Positions 1 to 9,340 of a stretch of DNA of 64,000 bases are shown here, in pieces; position 1 is the stretch's first letter, and every line of letters begins with the position of its first letter. The stretch is from Corynebacterium sp. Marseille-P3884. Lineage in GTDB: Bacteria > Actinomycetota > Actinomycetes > Mycobacteriales > Mycobacteriaceae. The notes under the pieces were generated by a model. The model was given only the letters and a program-made list of their open reading frames with translations. It was not told the origin of the DNA and made no database searches. The translations under genes and the position numbers were made by a program. The stretch spans positions 62,001 to 126,000 of the forward strand of contig NZ_JAGKSD010000002.1 of assembly GCF_017942225.1 (NCBI RefSeq). Direction: 5' to 3'.

Positions 1-1220
1 AGGATCACCGTGGCTACGGCGACCAGCAATCCGAGGATCGCCCACGCCCAAGCGATGCCCCTGCCGGAGGAGGACTTTTCGTAGAGATTCTCGATCACTC
101 GCGAATCCACGATGCGATTGCCCGCCTTCAAACGGGTGAGCATCGCCGCGGGCGTAGCGTCTTCGTCACCGGCGAAGATGCGGTCCAGATCCAGGTTGTC
201 ACCCGCGGTGACGATGGTCTCCGCATCATGGAAGACCGCGAGCAAGATGGCGAGATCCGTGGGCGAATCCGTCGCTGCCGGGAACGTCACGGCACCGACG
301 CCCAAATCCTGGATCCGCTCCAAACCTGCGGCGTGGCCGTCCGGGTCTGCCGGAAGAATCACGCGGGCATCGCCGCGCAGATTGTCGTTGGAGATATCTG
401 CCGGATCGCCCACGATGAAATCGCAAGAGTAGCCCGCATCCAGCAGGGTGTCGGCGGCTGCGCCAACACCGATAATGACCGGCTGGAACTCGCGGATGAA
501 ATTGCGCATGGTCTCGATGCGCTCCCGGGTATCACCAGTCGGGCTGACGATGAGGACCTTCCGTCCCGCGATGGCATCGCCGAGCTCGGGCACGCCGACG
601 CCGTCGACAAGCAACGGCGATTCAGAATGAATGAACTCGATGGAGTTGCCGAAATAGGCTTCCATGTGGTCGACCAGGTGCTGCTGCGATTCGTCGAAAG
701 CGCTGTCGACCGTTGCACGGTCGAGCGCGTCAGCCTGCGCGATCGCTTTCTTGCCCGCGCGCACCTCGCCGTCCGCGGTCACGGAGCCCTTCTTGCCGTC
801 ACGGAAAGAACCGCGCGTGGCAGCGCCGGCGTTTTCCAACAGCGGAATTCCTGCGTCAAGAAGCAGCTGCGGACCATAATTGGGAATATTTCCGGAGGAG
901 AACTTCGCTATATTCACCACCGCGCCAGGACGCTTTTCCACCAGCGCCTGAGCTTCGCGACGGCTCATGTCAGGCGCGTCGACGATCGCGATATCGCCAT
1001 CGTTGAATTTGCGCATGCCTTTGCCCTGCGGGGTGCAATCGCGCAGGGAACCGGTGATGGTCTCGGAGATCGCCGTTTTATCAGCAACCTTCTTGGCCGG
1101 CTGCTTTTCCGGTGCGTCTGCCTTGGAGGCGGTCACCTTCGTGCTGGTGGACGTGCTTCCGGAAGAGGACGCCTTCGTGCCGTTCTTCTCGGCGGAGGGA
1201 GTACGGGAAGTTGAGCTCAT
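1..1220 (-). CDS. steA: SteA-like putative cytokinetic-ring protein (3' end outside window)
   Basis: The gene starts at the ATG whose complement lies at 1218-1220 and reads off the window edge, so only about 406 residues are visible. The N-terminus is a Ser/Thr/Lys/Ala-rich disordered stretch. It is followed by a domain with the thiamin-pyrophosphokinase-like features of the SteA family (visible stretches DGDIAIVDAPDMSRREA, VGVGAAADTLL, CDFIVGDPADIS). Near the visible end is a hydrophobic helix (AWAWAILGLLVAVATV) that should anchor the protein in the membrane. SteA is known in C. glutamicum as a factor in septum placement and cell-wall integrity. It lies just downstream of recN on the same strand, the normal actinobacterial order; SteB would be expected next, beyond position 1. 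Confidence 0.82.
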   Translation of the reverse strand, partial: MSSTSRTPSAEKNGTKASSSGSTSTSTKVTASKADAPEKQPAKKVADKTAISETITGSLRDCTPQGKGMRKFNDGDIAIVDAPDMSRREAQALVEKRPGAVVNIAKFSSGNIPNYGPQLLLDAGIPLLENAGAATRGSFRDGKKGSVTADGEVRAGKKAIAQADALDRATVDSAFDESQQHLVDHMEAYFGNSIEFIHSESPLLVDGVGVPELGDAIAGRKVLIVSPTGDTRERIETMRNFIREFQPVIIGVGAAADTLLDAGYSCDFIVGDPADISNDNLRGDARVILPADPDGHAAGLERIQDLGVGAVTFPAATDSPTDLAILLAVFHDAETIVTAGDNLDLDRIFAGDEDATPAAMLTRLKAGNRIVDSRVIENLYEKSSSGRGIAWAWAILGLLVAVATVI

Positions 1221-1311
1221 GGGTCATGATTCTGCCCGTCGGAGCAGGATATTCGGTGAAGGCGCGCGGAACAGGCGACAGAATTCACAGCACCCGACAC
1301 TCCGCCGGAGA

Positions 1312-3039
1312 CTAGGCGCGGAACGCCTCCACATCGGCGCGAGCTTTCTCCAGAAGCTCAGCAGCGTGGGCGCGGCCCGATGCGGAGTCATCCATGCCGG
1401 CGAGCATCCGGGCGAGTTCGTCGACACGTTCGTCGCCGTGCAGCTCTTTCACGCCGGATGTCACCGTCTCGTCGCCCACATTCTTGGCCACGTGCAAGTG
1501 GTTGTCGGCGTAGGCCGCGACCTGCGGGAGGTGCGTCACCACGATCACCTGGTTGTTCAGGGCGAGGCGGGCAAGGCGGCGACCAATCTCCACCGCTGCC
1601 CGTCCACCGACTCCGGCGTCGACTTCGTCGAAGACTAAGGTCGCGCCACCACGTTGCGCGGAGAGAATCACCTCGAGCGCCAGCATGACGCGCGAAAGCT
1701 CGCCGCCGGACGCGCTCGACGCGAGCGGCTGCGGTTCAAGAGAATCATTAGGGGCGAGGCGTAACTCAACTGCATCAGCGCCGTTGCGGTCGTAGTCCTG
1801 CTTATCGACGTTGACGGTGATCCGTGCTTTCGGCATGGCAAGACCGCGCAACTCTTCGGTCACGGCTGTGCTGAGCTTATCTGCCGCCGCAGTGCGGGCC
1901 TTGGTCAGTTTCTTCGCCCGCGACACCATGGCTTTGTTGTGCTCGGCGACCTTCTTTTTCAGTTGGTCAAGGGCCTCGGCGGAGGTGTCGATCGATTCAA
2001 GTCGGGCCTGCGCCTTGTCGCGCCACTTCAGTACGCCGGCGATATCCGGCGCATACTTTCGGGTCAAGCCTTTAAGTTCCTGCTGGCGCTGCAGGAGACG
2101 CTCGAGCTCCTCCGGGTCACTGGGCAATTCGGACAGGTACATGCCCAATTCACCGGACACGGAGGAGAGGACCGAGGCGACGTCGCTGAGCTGCTCCCCC
2201 AGCGCGCGCAGTTGCTGGTCACTCGACCCGGTCAATGCCGCTGCAGCCCGGCCGACGAGATCGGAAGCGGTGTCCTCGTCGGCGCTGAATTCGCCGACGG
2301 CGTCTGCGCCGTCAATCGCGACGATCGCTTCTTGGGCTGCCTCACGTAAAGCGTCGACATCCTGAAGGCGGTTGACCGATGCGACCAATTCAGAGTCCTC
2401 GCCGACCTCCGGGGCGACCTCGTCGATCTCGCCCACAGCGAAGGTGAGCCGGTCGACTTCTTGGGCGAGCTCCCGGCGCTTTGTCACCCGCTCCTCGAGG
2501 TCTTTCGATGCTTTCCGCCACGCGGTGAACGATTCGCGGTAGCTCTCCTTGAGCGGCCCGATCTTCGGGTCGTAGGAGTCCAGTGCAGCAAGCTGCTCTG
2601 CTGGTGAGAGCAAGCGCAACTGGTCGTTCTGGCCGTGAATCGTCAACAGTTCGCCGGTGAATTCGCTCAATGTCGCCGCCGGCACCGTACGTCCGCCGAG
2701 GTGCGCGCGGGAACGGCCAGTGGCTTTCACTGTGCGTGCAGCCAAGTATTCGCCGTTCTCGTCGGCGGCGGCTCCGGTGTCGTCGATAAGCGTTGCGATC
2801 TTTTCGCGCGACTTTTCGTCCAGCGCGTCGGCGTTGAATGCTCCCTCAACTCCCGCCTGCTGTGCTCCCGTGCGCACTTTCGACGCATCGGCGCGCCCGC
2901 CGGTGAGCAGACGCAAACCGGTGACCACCATGGTTTTGCCCGCACCGGTCTCGCCGGTGAGCACGTTGAGGCCGCGGGCGAATTCGACATGCGAATGCGG
3001 GATAACGCCGAGGTTGTCGATCGAAATTTCTACGAGCAT
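1312..3039 (-). CDS. recN: DNA repair protein RecN
   Basis: SMC-like ATPase of 575 residues, the usual RecN length, acting in double-strand-break repair. The Walker A motif GETGAGKT is at residues 29-36. A long coiled-coil middle is followed by the ABC signature SGGELSRVMLAL and the Walker B stretch LVFDEVDAGVGG, then the D-loop/His region VIVVTHLPQVAAYAD. Start ATG at 3039. It sits in the order nadK-recN-steA, separated from nadK by only 35 bp, so co-transcription is likely. Two copies of the window-wide 11-mer (1800-1810 and 2781-2791) are embedded in its coding sequence, one encoding VDK and one LID. Confidence 0.95.
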   Translation of the reverse strand: MLVEISIDNLGVIPHSHVEFARGLNVLTGETGAGKTMVVTGLRLLTGGRADASKVRTGAQQAGVEGAFNADALDEKSREKIATLIDDTGAAADENGEYLAARTVKATGRSRAHLGGRTVPAATLSEFTGELLTIHGQNDQLRLLSPAEQLAALDSYDPKIGPLKESYRESFTAWRKASKDLEERVTKRRELAQEVDRLTFAVGEIDEVAPEVGEDSELVASVNRLQDVDALREAAQEAIVAIDGADAVGEFSADEDTASDLVGRAAAALTGSSDQQLRALGEQLSDVASVLSSVSGELGMYLSELPSDPEELERLLQRQQELKGLTRKYAPDIAGVLKWRDKAQARLESIDTSAEALDQLKKKVAEHNKAMVSRAKKLTKARTAAADKLSTAVTEELRGLAMPKARITVNVDKQDYDRNGADAVELRLAPNDSLEPQPLASSASGGELSRVMLALEVILSAQRGGATLVFDEVDAGVGGRAAVEIGRRLARLALNNQVIVVTHLPQVAAYADNHLHVAKNVGDETVTSGVKELHGDERVDELARMLAGMDDSASGRAHAAELLEKARADVEAFRA

Positions 3040-3074
3040 GCAGACCTTTGAGCTTGTCGGGCGTGAACAATGTG

Positions 3075-4088
3075 TCAGTGCGCTTCGCGCCTGGTGACAG
3101 AATCAGAATACGAGTTATCGTCCTTGACCACGGGGCCGCGCCAACCATTGACCGGCAAGTGCAGCTTGCGCACGAGACGGTCGGTGAACGGGCTGTCGTC
3201 GAGACGCACGAGGCGCACCGGGCGGTGGCCGTGGACGACCTCCAGGCGGGAGCCCGGCGGCATGTCCACCTGGCGGATTCCGTCGGCGACGACCTTCGCG
3301 TGCGTGGTGGTGATCAGCGATTCCACCGCGACCGTCGACTGCGGCGAGACCACGAGCGGCGTGGTGAACAGCGCGTGCGCATTATTGGGCACGACCAAAA
3401 TGGCGTCGAGCTCTGGCCACAGGATCGGGCCGCCGGCGGAGAATGCGTAGGCTGTCGAACCTGTCGGAGTGGAGATGAGCACACCGTCGCAGCCGAACGA
3501 GCTCACCGGGCGGAAGTCGACCTCCAAGATCGCGTCGAGAACGCCACTGCGGTCGATATTTTCCAGGCTGGCCTCGTTGAGCGCCCAGCTTTCCCCCACG
3601 AGGTCATTATTGGAATCGTGGACGGTCAGGTCGATGGTCATGCGGTCGACGACGCGATAACTACGGTCGATCACCCGCCGGATAGCTGTCTCCAGGCTGT
3701 CTTCCTCCCATTCGGCGAGGAAGCCGATGTGGCCCAGGTTGATGCCCAGCACAGGCACATCTTGTTCGCGCGCCATGCCTGCGGCGCCGAGGAAAGTGCC
3801 GTCCCCGCCGAGGACGAGCACCAGCTCGCAGTCCTTCGCGGCGACCGGTCCCGGGTCGACGGTGTCCAGCCCCGCCAGGGCCGGGTAGTTATCGGTGAAC
3901 GGGACATCGCGGTCGCCGAGCAGGCGCACCGTCAGACCTGCTTCCAACAGGAGCTCGGTCGCGCGGTTCGCTGACGCGATATTGCCTTCGCGGCGGGTGT
4001 GCGGAACGAGAAGGACAATGCGGTCGCTGTTGTTGGCGGCGCCTGCTTCCTCGGCACCGCCAGCGTCGTGAACGACTTCTGCGGCCAT
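3075..4088 (-). CDS. nadK: NAD kinase (ATP/polyphosphate-NAD+ kinase)
   Basis: Phosphorylates NAD+ to NADP+. The diagnostic GGDGT loop is at residues 94-98 (LVLGGDGTFLGAAG), and the second nucleotide-binding motif GSTAYAFSAGGPI follows in the C-terminal half. Length 337 residues, with a slightly longer acidic N-terminus than the core domain. The ATG at 4088 shares its A with the TAA stop of tlyA (TAATG), which indicates translational coupling in a tlyA-nadK-recN operon. Confidence 0.95.
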   Translation of the reverse strand: MAAEVVHDAGGAEEAGAANNSDRIVLLVPHTRREGNIASANRATELLLEAGLTVRLLGDRDVPFTDNYPALAGLDTVDPGPVAAKDCELVLVLGGDGTFLGAAGMAREQDVPVLGINLGHIGFLAEWEEDSLETAIRRVIDRSYRVVDRMTIDLTVHDSNNDLVGESWALNEASLENIDRSGVLDAILEVDFRPVSSFGCDGVLISTPTGSTAYAFSAGGPILWPELDAILVVPNNAHALFTTPLVVSPQSTVAVESLITTTHAKVVADGIRQVDMPPGSRLEVVHGHRPVRLVRLDDSPFTDRLVRKLHLPVNGWRGPVVKDDNSYSDSVTRREAH

Positions 4089-4915
4089 TAGTTTTCCGGT
4101 CCTTCCTCTACTGCCCGGTGAATGATCCGGGCTAGTTCAGCGTCGCTCGGGGCGCTTGCGCCACCGTCGCGGACGAGCCATAGGAAGTATTCTACGTTCC
4201 CGCTCGGCCCGGGAAGCGGGGATGCGGTCGCTGCTCTGCAGCTAAGACCCAGCTCGAGCGCCTTCCTCGCGACATCGAGCGTGACCTCTTCGCGCAATTC
4301 CGGCGACCGCACCACACCGCCGCTGCCGAGCCGGTCCTTGCCCACCTCGAATTGCGGTTTAACCATGGGCAAAAGGTCCGCACCATCGCTCATGCACTCC
4401 GCGATCGCGGGCAGCACGAGTTCGAGAGAGATGAACGACAGGTCGCCGACCATCAGATCAGCGGGCCCGTCCATAAGCTCCGGGGTGAGGTGCCGGATAT
4501 TCGTGCGGTCGAGCACTTTCACCCGCTCGTCGTTTTGCAAACGCCACACGAGCTGCCCGTAGCCGACATCCACGGCAACGACCTCGCGCGCGTCGCGACG
4601 CAGCAGCACATCAGTGAAACCGCCCGTCGACGCCCCGGCATCCAACGCCCGCTTGCCGCTCACCTTGAGACCTTGCGGCTCAAACGCTTCCAACGCGCCA
4701 AGCAATTTATGCGCGCCGCGCGATGCCCAATCATCGTTGTCGTCTTTCGCGACTTTGATCGACGCATCCGGCTCGACGATCGTGGCGGGCTTTTTGGCCA
4801 CGAATCCGCCGACTTCAACGCGTCCCGCCTTGATCCACTCCACGGCCTGCTCGCGGGAGCGCGCGATTTTGCGGCGGACGAGCTCGGCGTCAAGTCTTCT
4901 TCTTGCTGGTGGCAT
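4088..4915 (-). CDS. tlyA: TlyA family rRNA (cytidine-2'-O)-methyltransferase / hemolysin-like
   Basis: 275 residues with an N-terminal S4 RNA-binding domain (about 1-65, RRRLDAELVRRKIARSREQA) and a C-terminal FtsJ-type Rossmann methyltransferase domain with the SAM-binding stretch ALDAGASTGGFTDVLL and a conserved VGDLSFISLELVLPA block. In mycobacteria TlyA 2'-O-methylates 16S and 23S rRNA and affects capreomycin sensitivity. Start ATG at 4915; its stop overlaps the nadK start. Confidence 0.93.
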   Translation of the reverse strand: MPPARRRLDAELVRRKIARSREQAVEWIKAGRVEVGGFVAKKPATIVEPDASIKVAKDDNDDWASRGAHKLLGALEAFEPQGLKVSGKRALDAGASTGGFTDVLLRRDAREVVAVDVGYGQLVWRLQNDERVKVLDRTNIRHLTPELMDGPADLMVGDLSFISLELVLPAIAECMSDGADLLPMVKPQFEVGKDRLGSGGVVRSPELREEVTLDVARKALELGLSCRAATASPLPGPSGNVEYFLWLVRDGGASAPSDAELARIIHRAVEEGPEN

Positions 4916-4918
4916 GCG

Positions 4919-5140
4919 CTACTCCCCGTCCTGTAGGGCCGATGCGAGCACGCCGTACGCCGCTTCGTAGCGCGCCAAATCCACCGCTAGTTCGTCGGTG
5001 ACGGCCATCTCTTCGCCGTTTTCATCTCGTTCCACGAGGTGGGGATCATCGGTGAGCGCTGCCGCGTACTGTTCGCGCACATCATCGACGGAAACGGACG
5101 GCGTGCGCGGATCGTGCGGCTTCGGTGCGGACGGTTTCAT
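4919..5140 (-). CDS. Small conserved-looking hypothetical protein
   Basis: 73 residues from ATG at 5140, acidic, no membrane segment or recognised motif. An in-frame upstream GTG and a longer open frame to 5230 exist, but they would overlap the HAD phosphatase coding sequence; the ATG just after that gene's stop (5146) is the more plausible start. Only 3 bp separate its stop from the tlyA start, so it belongs to the same operon. I do not recognise the family. This reading order is common beside tlyA in corynebacteria, which supports a real gene. Confidence 0.65.
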   Translation of the reverse strand: MKPSAPKPHDPRTPSVSVDDVREQYAAALTDDPHLVERDENGEEMAVTDELAVDLARYEAAYGVLASALQDGE

Positions 5141-5145
5141 ATCGC

Positions 5146-6150
5146 TTACCACCAGGCCTGGGTAGCGGCACGCGCAACATCGGAAGCAGGCTTGACGACG
5201 ACTGAACAGTTGTCTCCCCCGTCCGCCCACACGACAGAGAGAACTGTGCGCAGGGCCTGAAGCGGATTCGAGGACTCAGTGCCGCCGTCGAGTGTGACCT
5301 CGTCGCCGTTGCGCGTCGCGGTGAATCCGCCCTGCGGTGCTGGGCGGAGTTCGTCCACGTCCACGTCGTCACTGAGCACGCTCAGGTCTTCGGCGATGAA
5401 CCTCGGCCGCTGAGCTGGCGGTGCTGCGATGAGCGCCAGCGGACCAGACACGCCGGTGAGCACGTGGAGCGTATCCATCTTCGCGGCGACACCGCCTGCG
5501 ATATCGGTATCCAAACGGTCCCCGACGGCCAAGGGGCGGGATGAAGAGAGATTCGCCTTCGCGAGCTCGAACATCGCGGGCTCTGGTTTGCCCGCCACCT
5601 GCGGAGTCACGCCGGTAGCGCTCGTCACTGCCGCGACCATCGAGCCGTTGCCGACCATGAGTCCGCGGTCCATCGGCAGTGTCGTGTCGAGGTTACTCGC
5701 GATATATTTCGCACCCTGTGCAATGGCGAGAGCTGCTTCGGAGAGTTGGCGCCAACCGTTGTCCGGCGAATGACCGTGCACAACGACCTTGGGGTACTCA
5801 TCTGCAGAATCCACCGGAACGAAGCCGGCTTCTTGGACCAGTTCCGCGAACGAGGGCGCGCCGATCACGAGAATCTTCTCGCCGGGTTGGGCATGTTTCG
5901 CAGCCAACTGCACAGCGGCCTGCGCGGAGGTCAGCACGTCTGCCGATTCGCTTGCCAGCCCCATCGCAGTCAGCTTCGCAGCGACTTCCGACGGCGGCCG
6001 GGACGCGTTGTTGGTGATGTAGGCGGCAGATAGACCGGCATCCTTGGCCGCAGTGACAGCCTCCACTGCATTCGGGATCGCGTTGCCTCCAGCCCAAACG
6101 GTGCCGTCCAGGTCGAGCAATAATGCGTCGTAAAGCTGCGTGATTCTCAC
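5146..6150 (-). CDS. HAD-superfamily hydrolase, NagD/PNPase-like subfamily IIA
   Basis: 334 residues from GTG at 6150. Motif I LLLDLDGTVW (nucleophile D13, acid D15) is at the N-terminus. The C2-type cap follows, then the Lys-Pro segment VAGKPEPAMFELA and motif IV VGDRLDTDIAGG, so all HAD catalytic elements are present. Members dephosphorylate small sugar or nucleotide phosphates; the substrate cannot be read from the sequence. The last roughly 90 residues extend beyond the HAD core and look like a separate small C-terminal domain, as in other actinobacterial neighbours of tlyA. Confidence 0.85.
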   Translation of the reverse strand: MRITQLYDALLLDLDGTVWAGGNAIPNAVEAVTAAKDAGLSAAYITNNASRPPSEVAAKLTAMGLASESADVLTSAQAAVQLAAKHAQPGEKILVIGAPSFAELVQEAGFVPVDSADEYPKVVVHGHSPDNGWRQLSEAALAIAQGAKYIASNLDTTLPMDRGLMVGNGSMVAAVTSATGVTPQVAGKPEPAMFELAKANLSSSRPLAVGDRLDTDIAGGVAAKMDTLHVLTGVSGPLALIAAPPAQRPRFIAEDLSVLSDDVDVDELRPAPQGGFTATRNGDEVTLDGGTESSNPLQALRTVLSVVWADGGDNCSVVVKPASDVARAATQAWW

Positions 6151-6175
6151 AGCAGGTCTCTCCCCTTCGTCAGCG

Positions 6176-7099
6176 CTACTTGAATTCCTTCAGGCGGTCG
6201 GCTGCGTCGGTCAGCTTGTCGGAATCGACCTTAGCCACGTGCTCGAACCACTGCTTGGCCTCGTCGGTGCGGCCAACCTGCGCGAGCGCGTCAGCGTACG
6301 CATAGGACAGGCGGATGTGCTCGAAGCTGTCGCCCTTCATCGTCGGATTGAGCTGCTGCAGCGTCGCCAACGCCGATTCGTGCTGGCCCATATCGTGGCG
6401 CGCGCCAGCCATGACGATGGCGAGCTCGATCGTCGAATCCTCGTCAAGCTCGCGCGCCTCTGGGCTGCGACCGATCTCGAGGGCCTTTTCCGGGCGGCCG
6501 AGACCGCGCTCCGCATCCGCCATGACGGCGAGCAGACCCGGGCCGCCACTCATGCGGCGTGCAGCGCGCAGTTCGGAAAGCGCTTCCTTCCACTCCCCTG
6601 CGTGGTACGCGGCGATGCCCGCTGCCTCACGCACGACACCGACGCGGCCAGCCCGGTTCTTCGCTGCGCGGGCGTGGCTGAGCGCCAGCTTCGGATCGTC
6701 CGCCATCCAGGTCGCCGCCATGATCATGTGCTTGGCCACGCGGTCGGCATTGTCCTTCGACAGAACACGCAGATCCTGCAGCACCGATGGGTCCAGATCC
6801 GCGACATCGATATCGTCCGGGATTGCCGGCTCGTTTTCTTTCTGAGCCATGCGGTCCTCGCGGAAGCCCTGGCGGTACGGGTTGGAGCGGTCGTGGCGCA
6901 CCTTGTTGCCGCCGCGGCGGTCATCGCGCCGGCCATCACGGCGCCCGTCCCGCTTGTCGCCACCATGTCGGCGGTCGCGGCGATCGTCCCGATCCCGGCC
7001 TTGGCCGCGGTCACGGTCACGGCCGGAGCCGCGGTCACGGTCACGGCCGGAACCGCCGCCATTTCCACGGCGGTCGTTATCACGGTTGTCGTAGCTCAT
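6176..7099 (-). CDS. Tetratricopeptide-repeat protein with Arg/Asp/Gly-rich N-terminus
   Basis: 307 residues from ATG at 7099; a GTG three codons upstream (7108) lies too close to the GGGAGG ribosome site to be preferred. Residues about 5-75 are low-complexity Gly/Arg/Asp with repeated GRDRDRG units, predicted disordered and strongly charged. The remaining part is helical with TPR-like hairpins (for example SHARAAKNRAGRVGVVREAA, AKQWFEHVAKVDSDKL). Function unknown. The charged tail resembles RNA-binding disordered segments, and it sits between tyrS and the HAD gene in one operon, but an RNA role is inference only. Confidence 0.8.
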   Translation of the reverse strand: MSYDNRDNDRRGNGGGSGRDRDRGSGRDRDRGQGRDRDDRRDRRHGGDKRDGRRDGRRDDRRGGNKVRHDRSNPYRQGFREDRMAQKENEPAIPDDIDVADLDPSVLQDLRVLSKDNADRVAKHMIMAATWMADDPKLALSHARAAKNRAGRVGVVREAAGIAAYHAGEWKEALSELRAARRMSGGPGLLAVMADAERGLGRPEKALEIGRSPEARELDEDSTIELAIVMAGARHDMGQHESALATLQQLNPTMKGDSFEHIRLSYAYADALAQVGRTDEAKQWFEHVAKVDSDKLTDAADRLKEFK

Positions 7100-7135
7100 G
7101 CGTTCCACGTCCTCCCTAAATGCCTGATCGGTCGA

Positions 7136-8410
7136 TTAATTGGCGATCTTCACGCCGGCGAAATTCTTCTTACCGCGGCGCAACACGAGCCACTGGCCGT
7201 GCAGCAAATCGTCTGAACCCGGCTCCCAGTCCTCGGACTCGATGCGGGCGTTGTTGGCGTATGCGCCACCCTCCTTGATAGCGCGGCGGGCAGCGCCCTT
7301 CGAATCGACCAGGCCGGTGCCGACCATGAGATCGACAATCGTGCGAGGAGCACCCGGCTCAACAGTGAAGACGTCAGTCTCAGAAACTGCGGCAGCAAGT
7401 GTCGGCTCGTCGAGCTCGGAGAGCTCAGCGCGGCCGAAGAGCGCCTGGGAGGCGAGCTCCACTGCCTTGGTCGCCTCGGGGCCGTGGACGAGGTCGGTCA
7501 TCTCGCGCGCCAGACGCTTCTGAGCTTCGCGCTTGAATGGACGCTCTGCGACCTCGGTCTCGAGCTCGTCCAGCTCCTCCTTGGTCAGGAACGTGAACCA
7601 GCGCAGGTAGCGGATCACATCGGCATCGGCGGTGTTGACGAAGTACTGGTACCACCGGTACGGACTAGTCATCTCCGGGTCGAGCCACAGCGAGCCACCG
7701 CCGGTGGACTTGCCGAATTTCTTGCCCTCGGAATCCGTCACCAGTGGCACGGTGAGAGCGTGAACAGCCTCACCGTCCATGCGGCGGTTCAAGTCCACGC
7801 CCGCGACGAGGTTGCCCCACTGGTCCGAACCGCCGACCTGCAGCGTGCAGTCCATGCGGCGGCGCAGCTGCACGTAGTCGTTGGCCTGCAGCAGCATGTA
7901 GGAGAATTCCGAGTAGGAAATGCCGTCGTTGTCCAGACGGCGCTTGACGGTGTCACGCGAGAGCATCGTCGCCAACGAGAAGTGCTTGCCCACATCGCGC
8001 AGAAAGTCCACCACGGTCATGTCGTTGATCCAGTCGGCGTTGTTGACCAGGGTGGCGGCGTTATCGCCGTCGAAGTCGACGAAGCGTTTCAGCTGGCCGG
8101 AGATGCGGCCGGCCCAGTCGCTGACGGTGTCGGCGGAGTTCATGGTGCGCTCACCCACGTCGCGCGGATCACCGATCATGCCGGTGGCACCGCCGGCCAG
8201 CACGATCGGGCGGTGGCCCGCCTCCTGGAATCGACGCAGCATCAGCAGCGGAACAAGGTGCCCGGCGTGCAGTGACGGCCCCGTCGGGTCGAAACCGGCG
8301 TACAGAGTGATCGGCTGCTTCGTCGCCTCGTTGAGTGCGTCCAAATCAGTGGACTGATTGATCAGTCCGCGCCACTGCAGTTCATCGATGATCGTTGCGC
8401 TGTCAGCCAT
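7136..8410 (-). CDS. tyrS: Tyrosyl-tRNA synthetase
   Basis: Class I synthetase of 424 residues that charges tRNA-Tyr. The HIGH motif appears as HAGH in [17 protein letters not shown] and the KMSKS loop as KFGKSTGG. The tyrosine-pocket segments [14 protein letters not shown] and [11 protein letters not shown] are present. The C-terminus carries an S4-type RNA-binding domain ([21 protein letters not shown]). Start ATG at 8410. Confidence 0.97.
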   Translation of the reverse strand: MADSATIIDELQWRGLINQSTDLDALNEATKQPITLYAGFDPTGPSLHAGHLVPLLMLRRFQEAGHRPIVLAGGATGMIGDPRDVGERTMNSADTVSDWAGRISGQLKRFVDFDGDNAATLVNNADWINDMTVVDFLRDVGKHFSLATMLSRDTVKRRLDNDGISYSEFSYMLLQANDYVQLRRRMDCTLQVGGSDQWGNLVAGVDLNRRMDGEAVHALTVPLVTDSEGKKFGKSTGGGSLWLDPEMTSPYRWYQYFVNTADADVIRYLRWFTFLTKEELDELETEVAERPFKREAQKRLAREMTDLVHGPEATKAVELASQALFGRAELSELDEPTLAAAVSETDVFTVEPGAPRTIVDLMVGTGLVDSKGAARRAIKEGGAYANNARIESEDWEPGSDDLLHGQWLVLRRGKKNFAGVKIAN

Positions 8411-8483
8411 AAAGCAGTTCCTTCAAGCCTCGTTCACTAAGGGGGTGGGTATTCACTATTCGGATTGGTGTGCCGCGAGAAAG

Positions 8484-8675
8484 CTAGGCGGCGGGGTACG
8501 GCTGCGCTTCGTCGGTAAGCAGCACCGGGATGCCATCGTCGATGCGGTACGCGACACCGAGCCGGCGATTGACCAGCAATTGCTCCTCGGAAAGATATTC
8601 CAAAGGTCCCTTGTCCTGCGGGCAGGCAAGGATATCGAGAAGCTGCGGGTCAAGCGTCGGAGTGTCGGCCGTCAT
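8484..8675 (-). CDS. Trm112-family small protein
   Basis: 63 residues with the family core LDPQLLDILACPQDKGPL...LVNRRLGVAYRIDDGIPVLL. Trm112/YcaR proteins are small zinc-ribbon-like partners of methyltransferases. Here only one of the usual cysteines is visible (LACPQDKG), so metal binding may be lost, as in many bacterial members. Placed 73 bp upstream of tyrS on the same strand. Confidence 0.85.
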   Translation of the reverse strand: MTADTPTLDPQLLDILACPQDKGPLEYLSEEQLLVNRRLGVAYRIDDGIPVLLTDEAQPYPAA

Positions 8676-8695
8676 GGTCGTTCATCGTACCCTGC

Positions 8696-9340
8696 TTAGG
8701 TGTCCTCGAGGCCCGGTAGGTCGCCGAAGGCCTCCCGCAGCGTGCGAGCCTGCGAATCCATCGCCCGCAGATTCTGGTCGAGAATGCCCTGCCTGACTTT
8801 GTCCGCCGCCGACGTCAGCGTGCCCAGCGATCCGGACATGACCTTCACCGCCTCCGGGCTGCGGTACTGCGGTGCATCGAGGTAGGTCGTGACCACTTCC
8901 GGCAGATAAATATTGATGATGTCCCAGATATTCTGCTGGTGCTGCGGGGCCGAGTTGAGGTCGTCCCAATTTCTCAACACGAAGCGCAGGGTTTTATCCA
9001 GCTCCCGCGCCTGCGGGCCGACAGGTTTCGGCGGGCGCACGTCGTACAGCGGTTTCAAAGCCTCGGTGAGCTTTCCATCCAATTCCACCGGCGCCGGCAG
9101 CATTGGCGTGCTGCTCGCCCCGAGCTGCTTTCGCTCGGGTGACGGCGTCAACGCGACTCCTGCTCCCCACGCCGCTGCTGCCGCGACTGGCCACAGGAAG
9201 CCGAGCCCGATGGCGAGGTGCAGCACAATCACTACGACCGCAAGGGTCATTCCGACCAGGTTCTTGCGGGAGGTGAAAAAGCTCCCGCCACTTCCCTGAC
9301 CGCTGTCCGAAGGGGACGTATAAGGGCTACTGGTAACCAC
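8696..9340 (-). CDS. Membrane-anchored XpaC-like protein
   Basis: 214 residues. A Ser/Gly-rich cytosolic start is followed by two adjacent hydrophobic helices (about residues 28-60, NLVGMTLAVVVIVLHLAIGLGFLWPVAA). A helical domain follows with the pattern LRFVLRNWDDL...QQNIWDIINIYLPEVVTTYL, which resembles the XpaC/5-bromo-4-chloroindolyl phosphate hydrolysis family. Its start overlaps the stop of the VWA lipoprotein gene by 14 bp, so the two are probably co-translated. XpaC-type proteins often sit beside toxic-anion-resistance TelA genes; none is visible here. Function unknown. Confidence 0.7.
   Translation of the reverse strand: MVTSSPYTSPSDSGQGSGGSFFTSRKNLVGMTLAVVVIVLHLAIGLGFLWPVAAAAAWGAGVALTPSPERKQLGASSTPMLPAPVELDGKLTEALKPLYDVRPPKPVGPQARELDKTLRFVLRNWDDLNSAPQHQQNIWDIINIYLPEVVTTYLDAPQYRSPEAVKVMSGSLGTLTSAADKVRQGILDQNLRAMDSQARTLREAFGDLPGLEDT

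Noticed and set aside
7136..8483. T-box riboswitch before tyrS or pheS
   Set aside because: The upstream gaps are short and lack the T-box sequence and a terminator/antiterminator pair.
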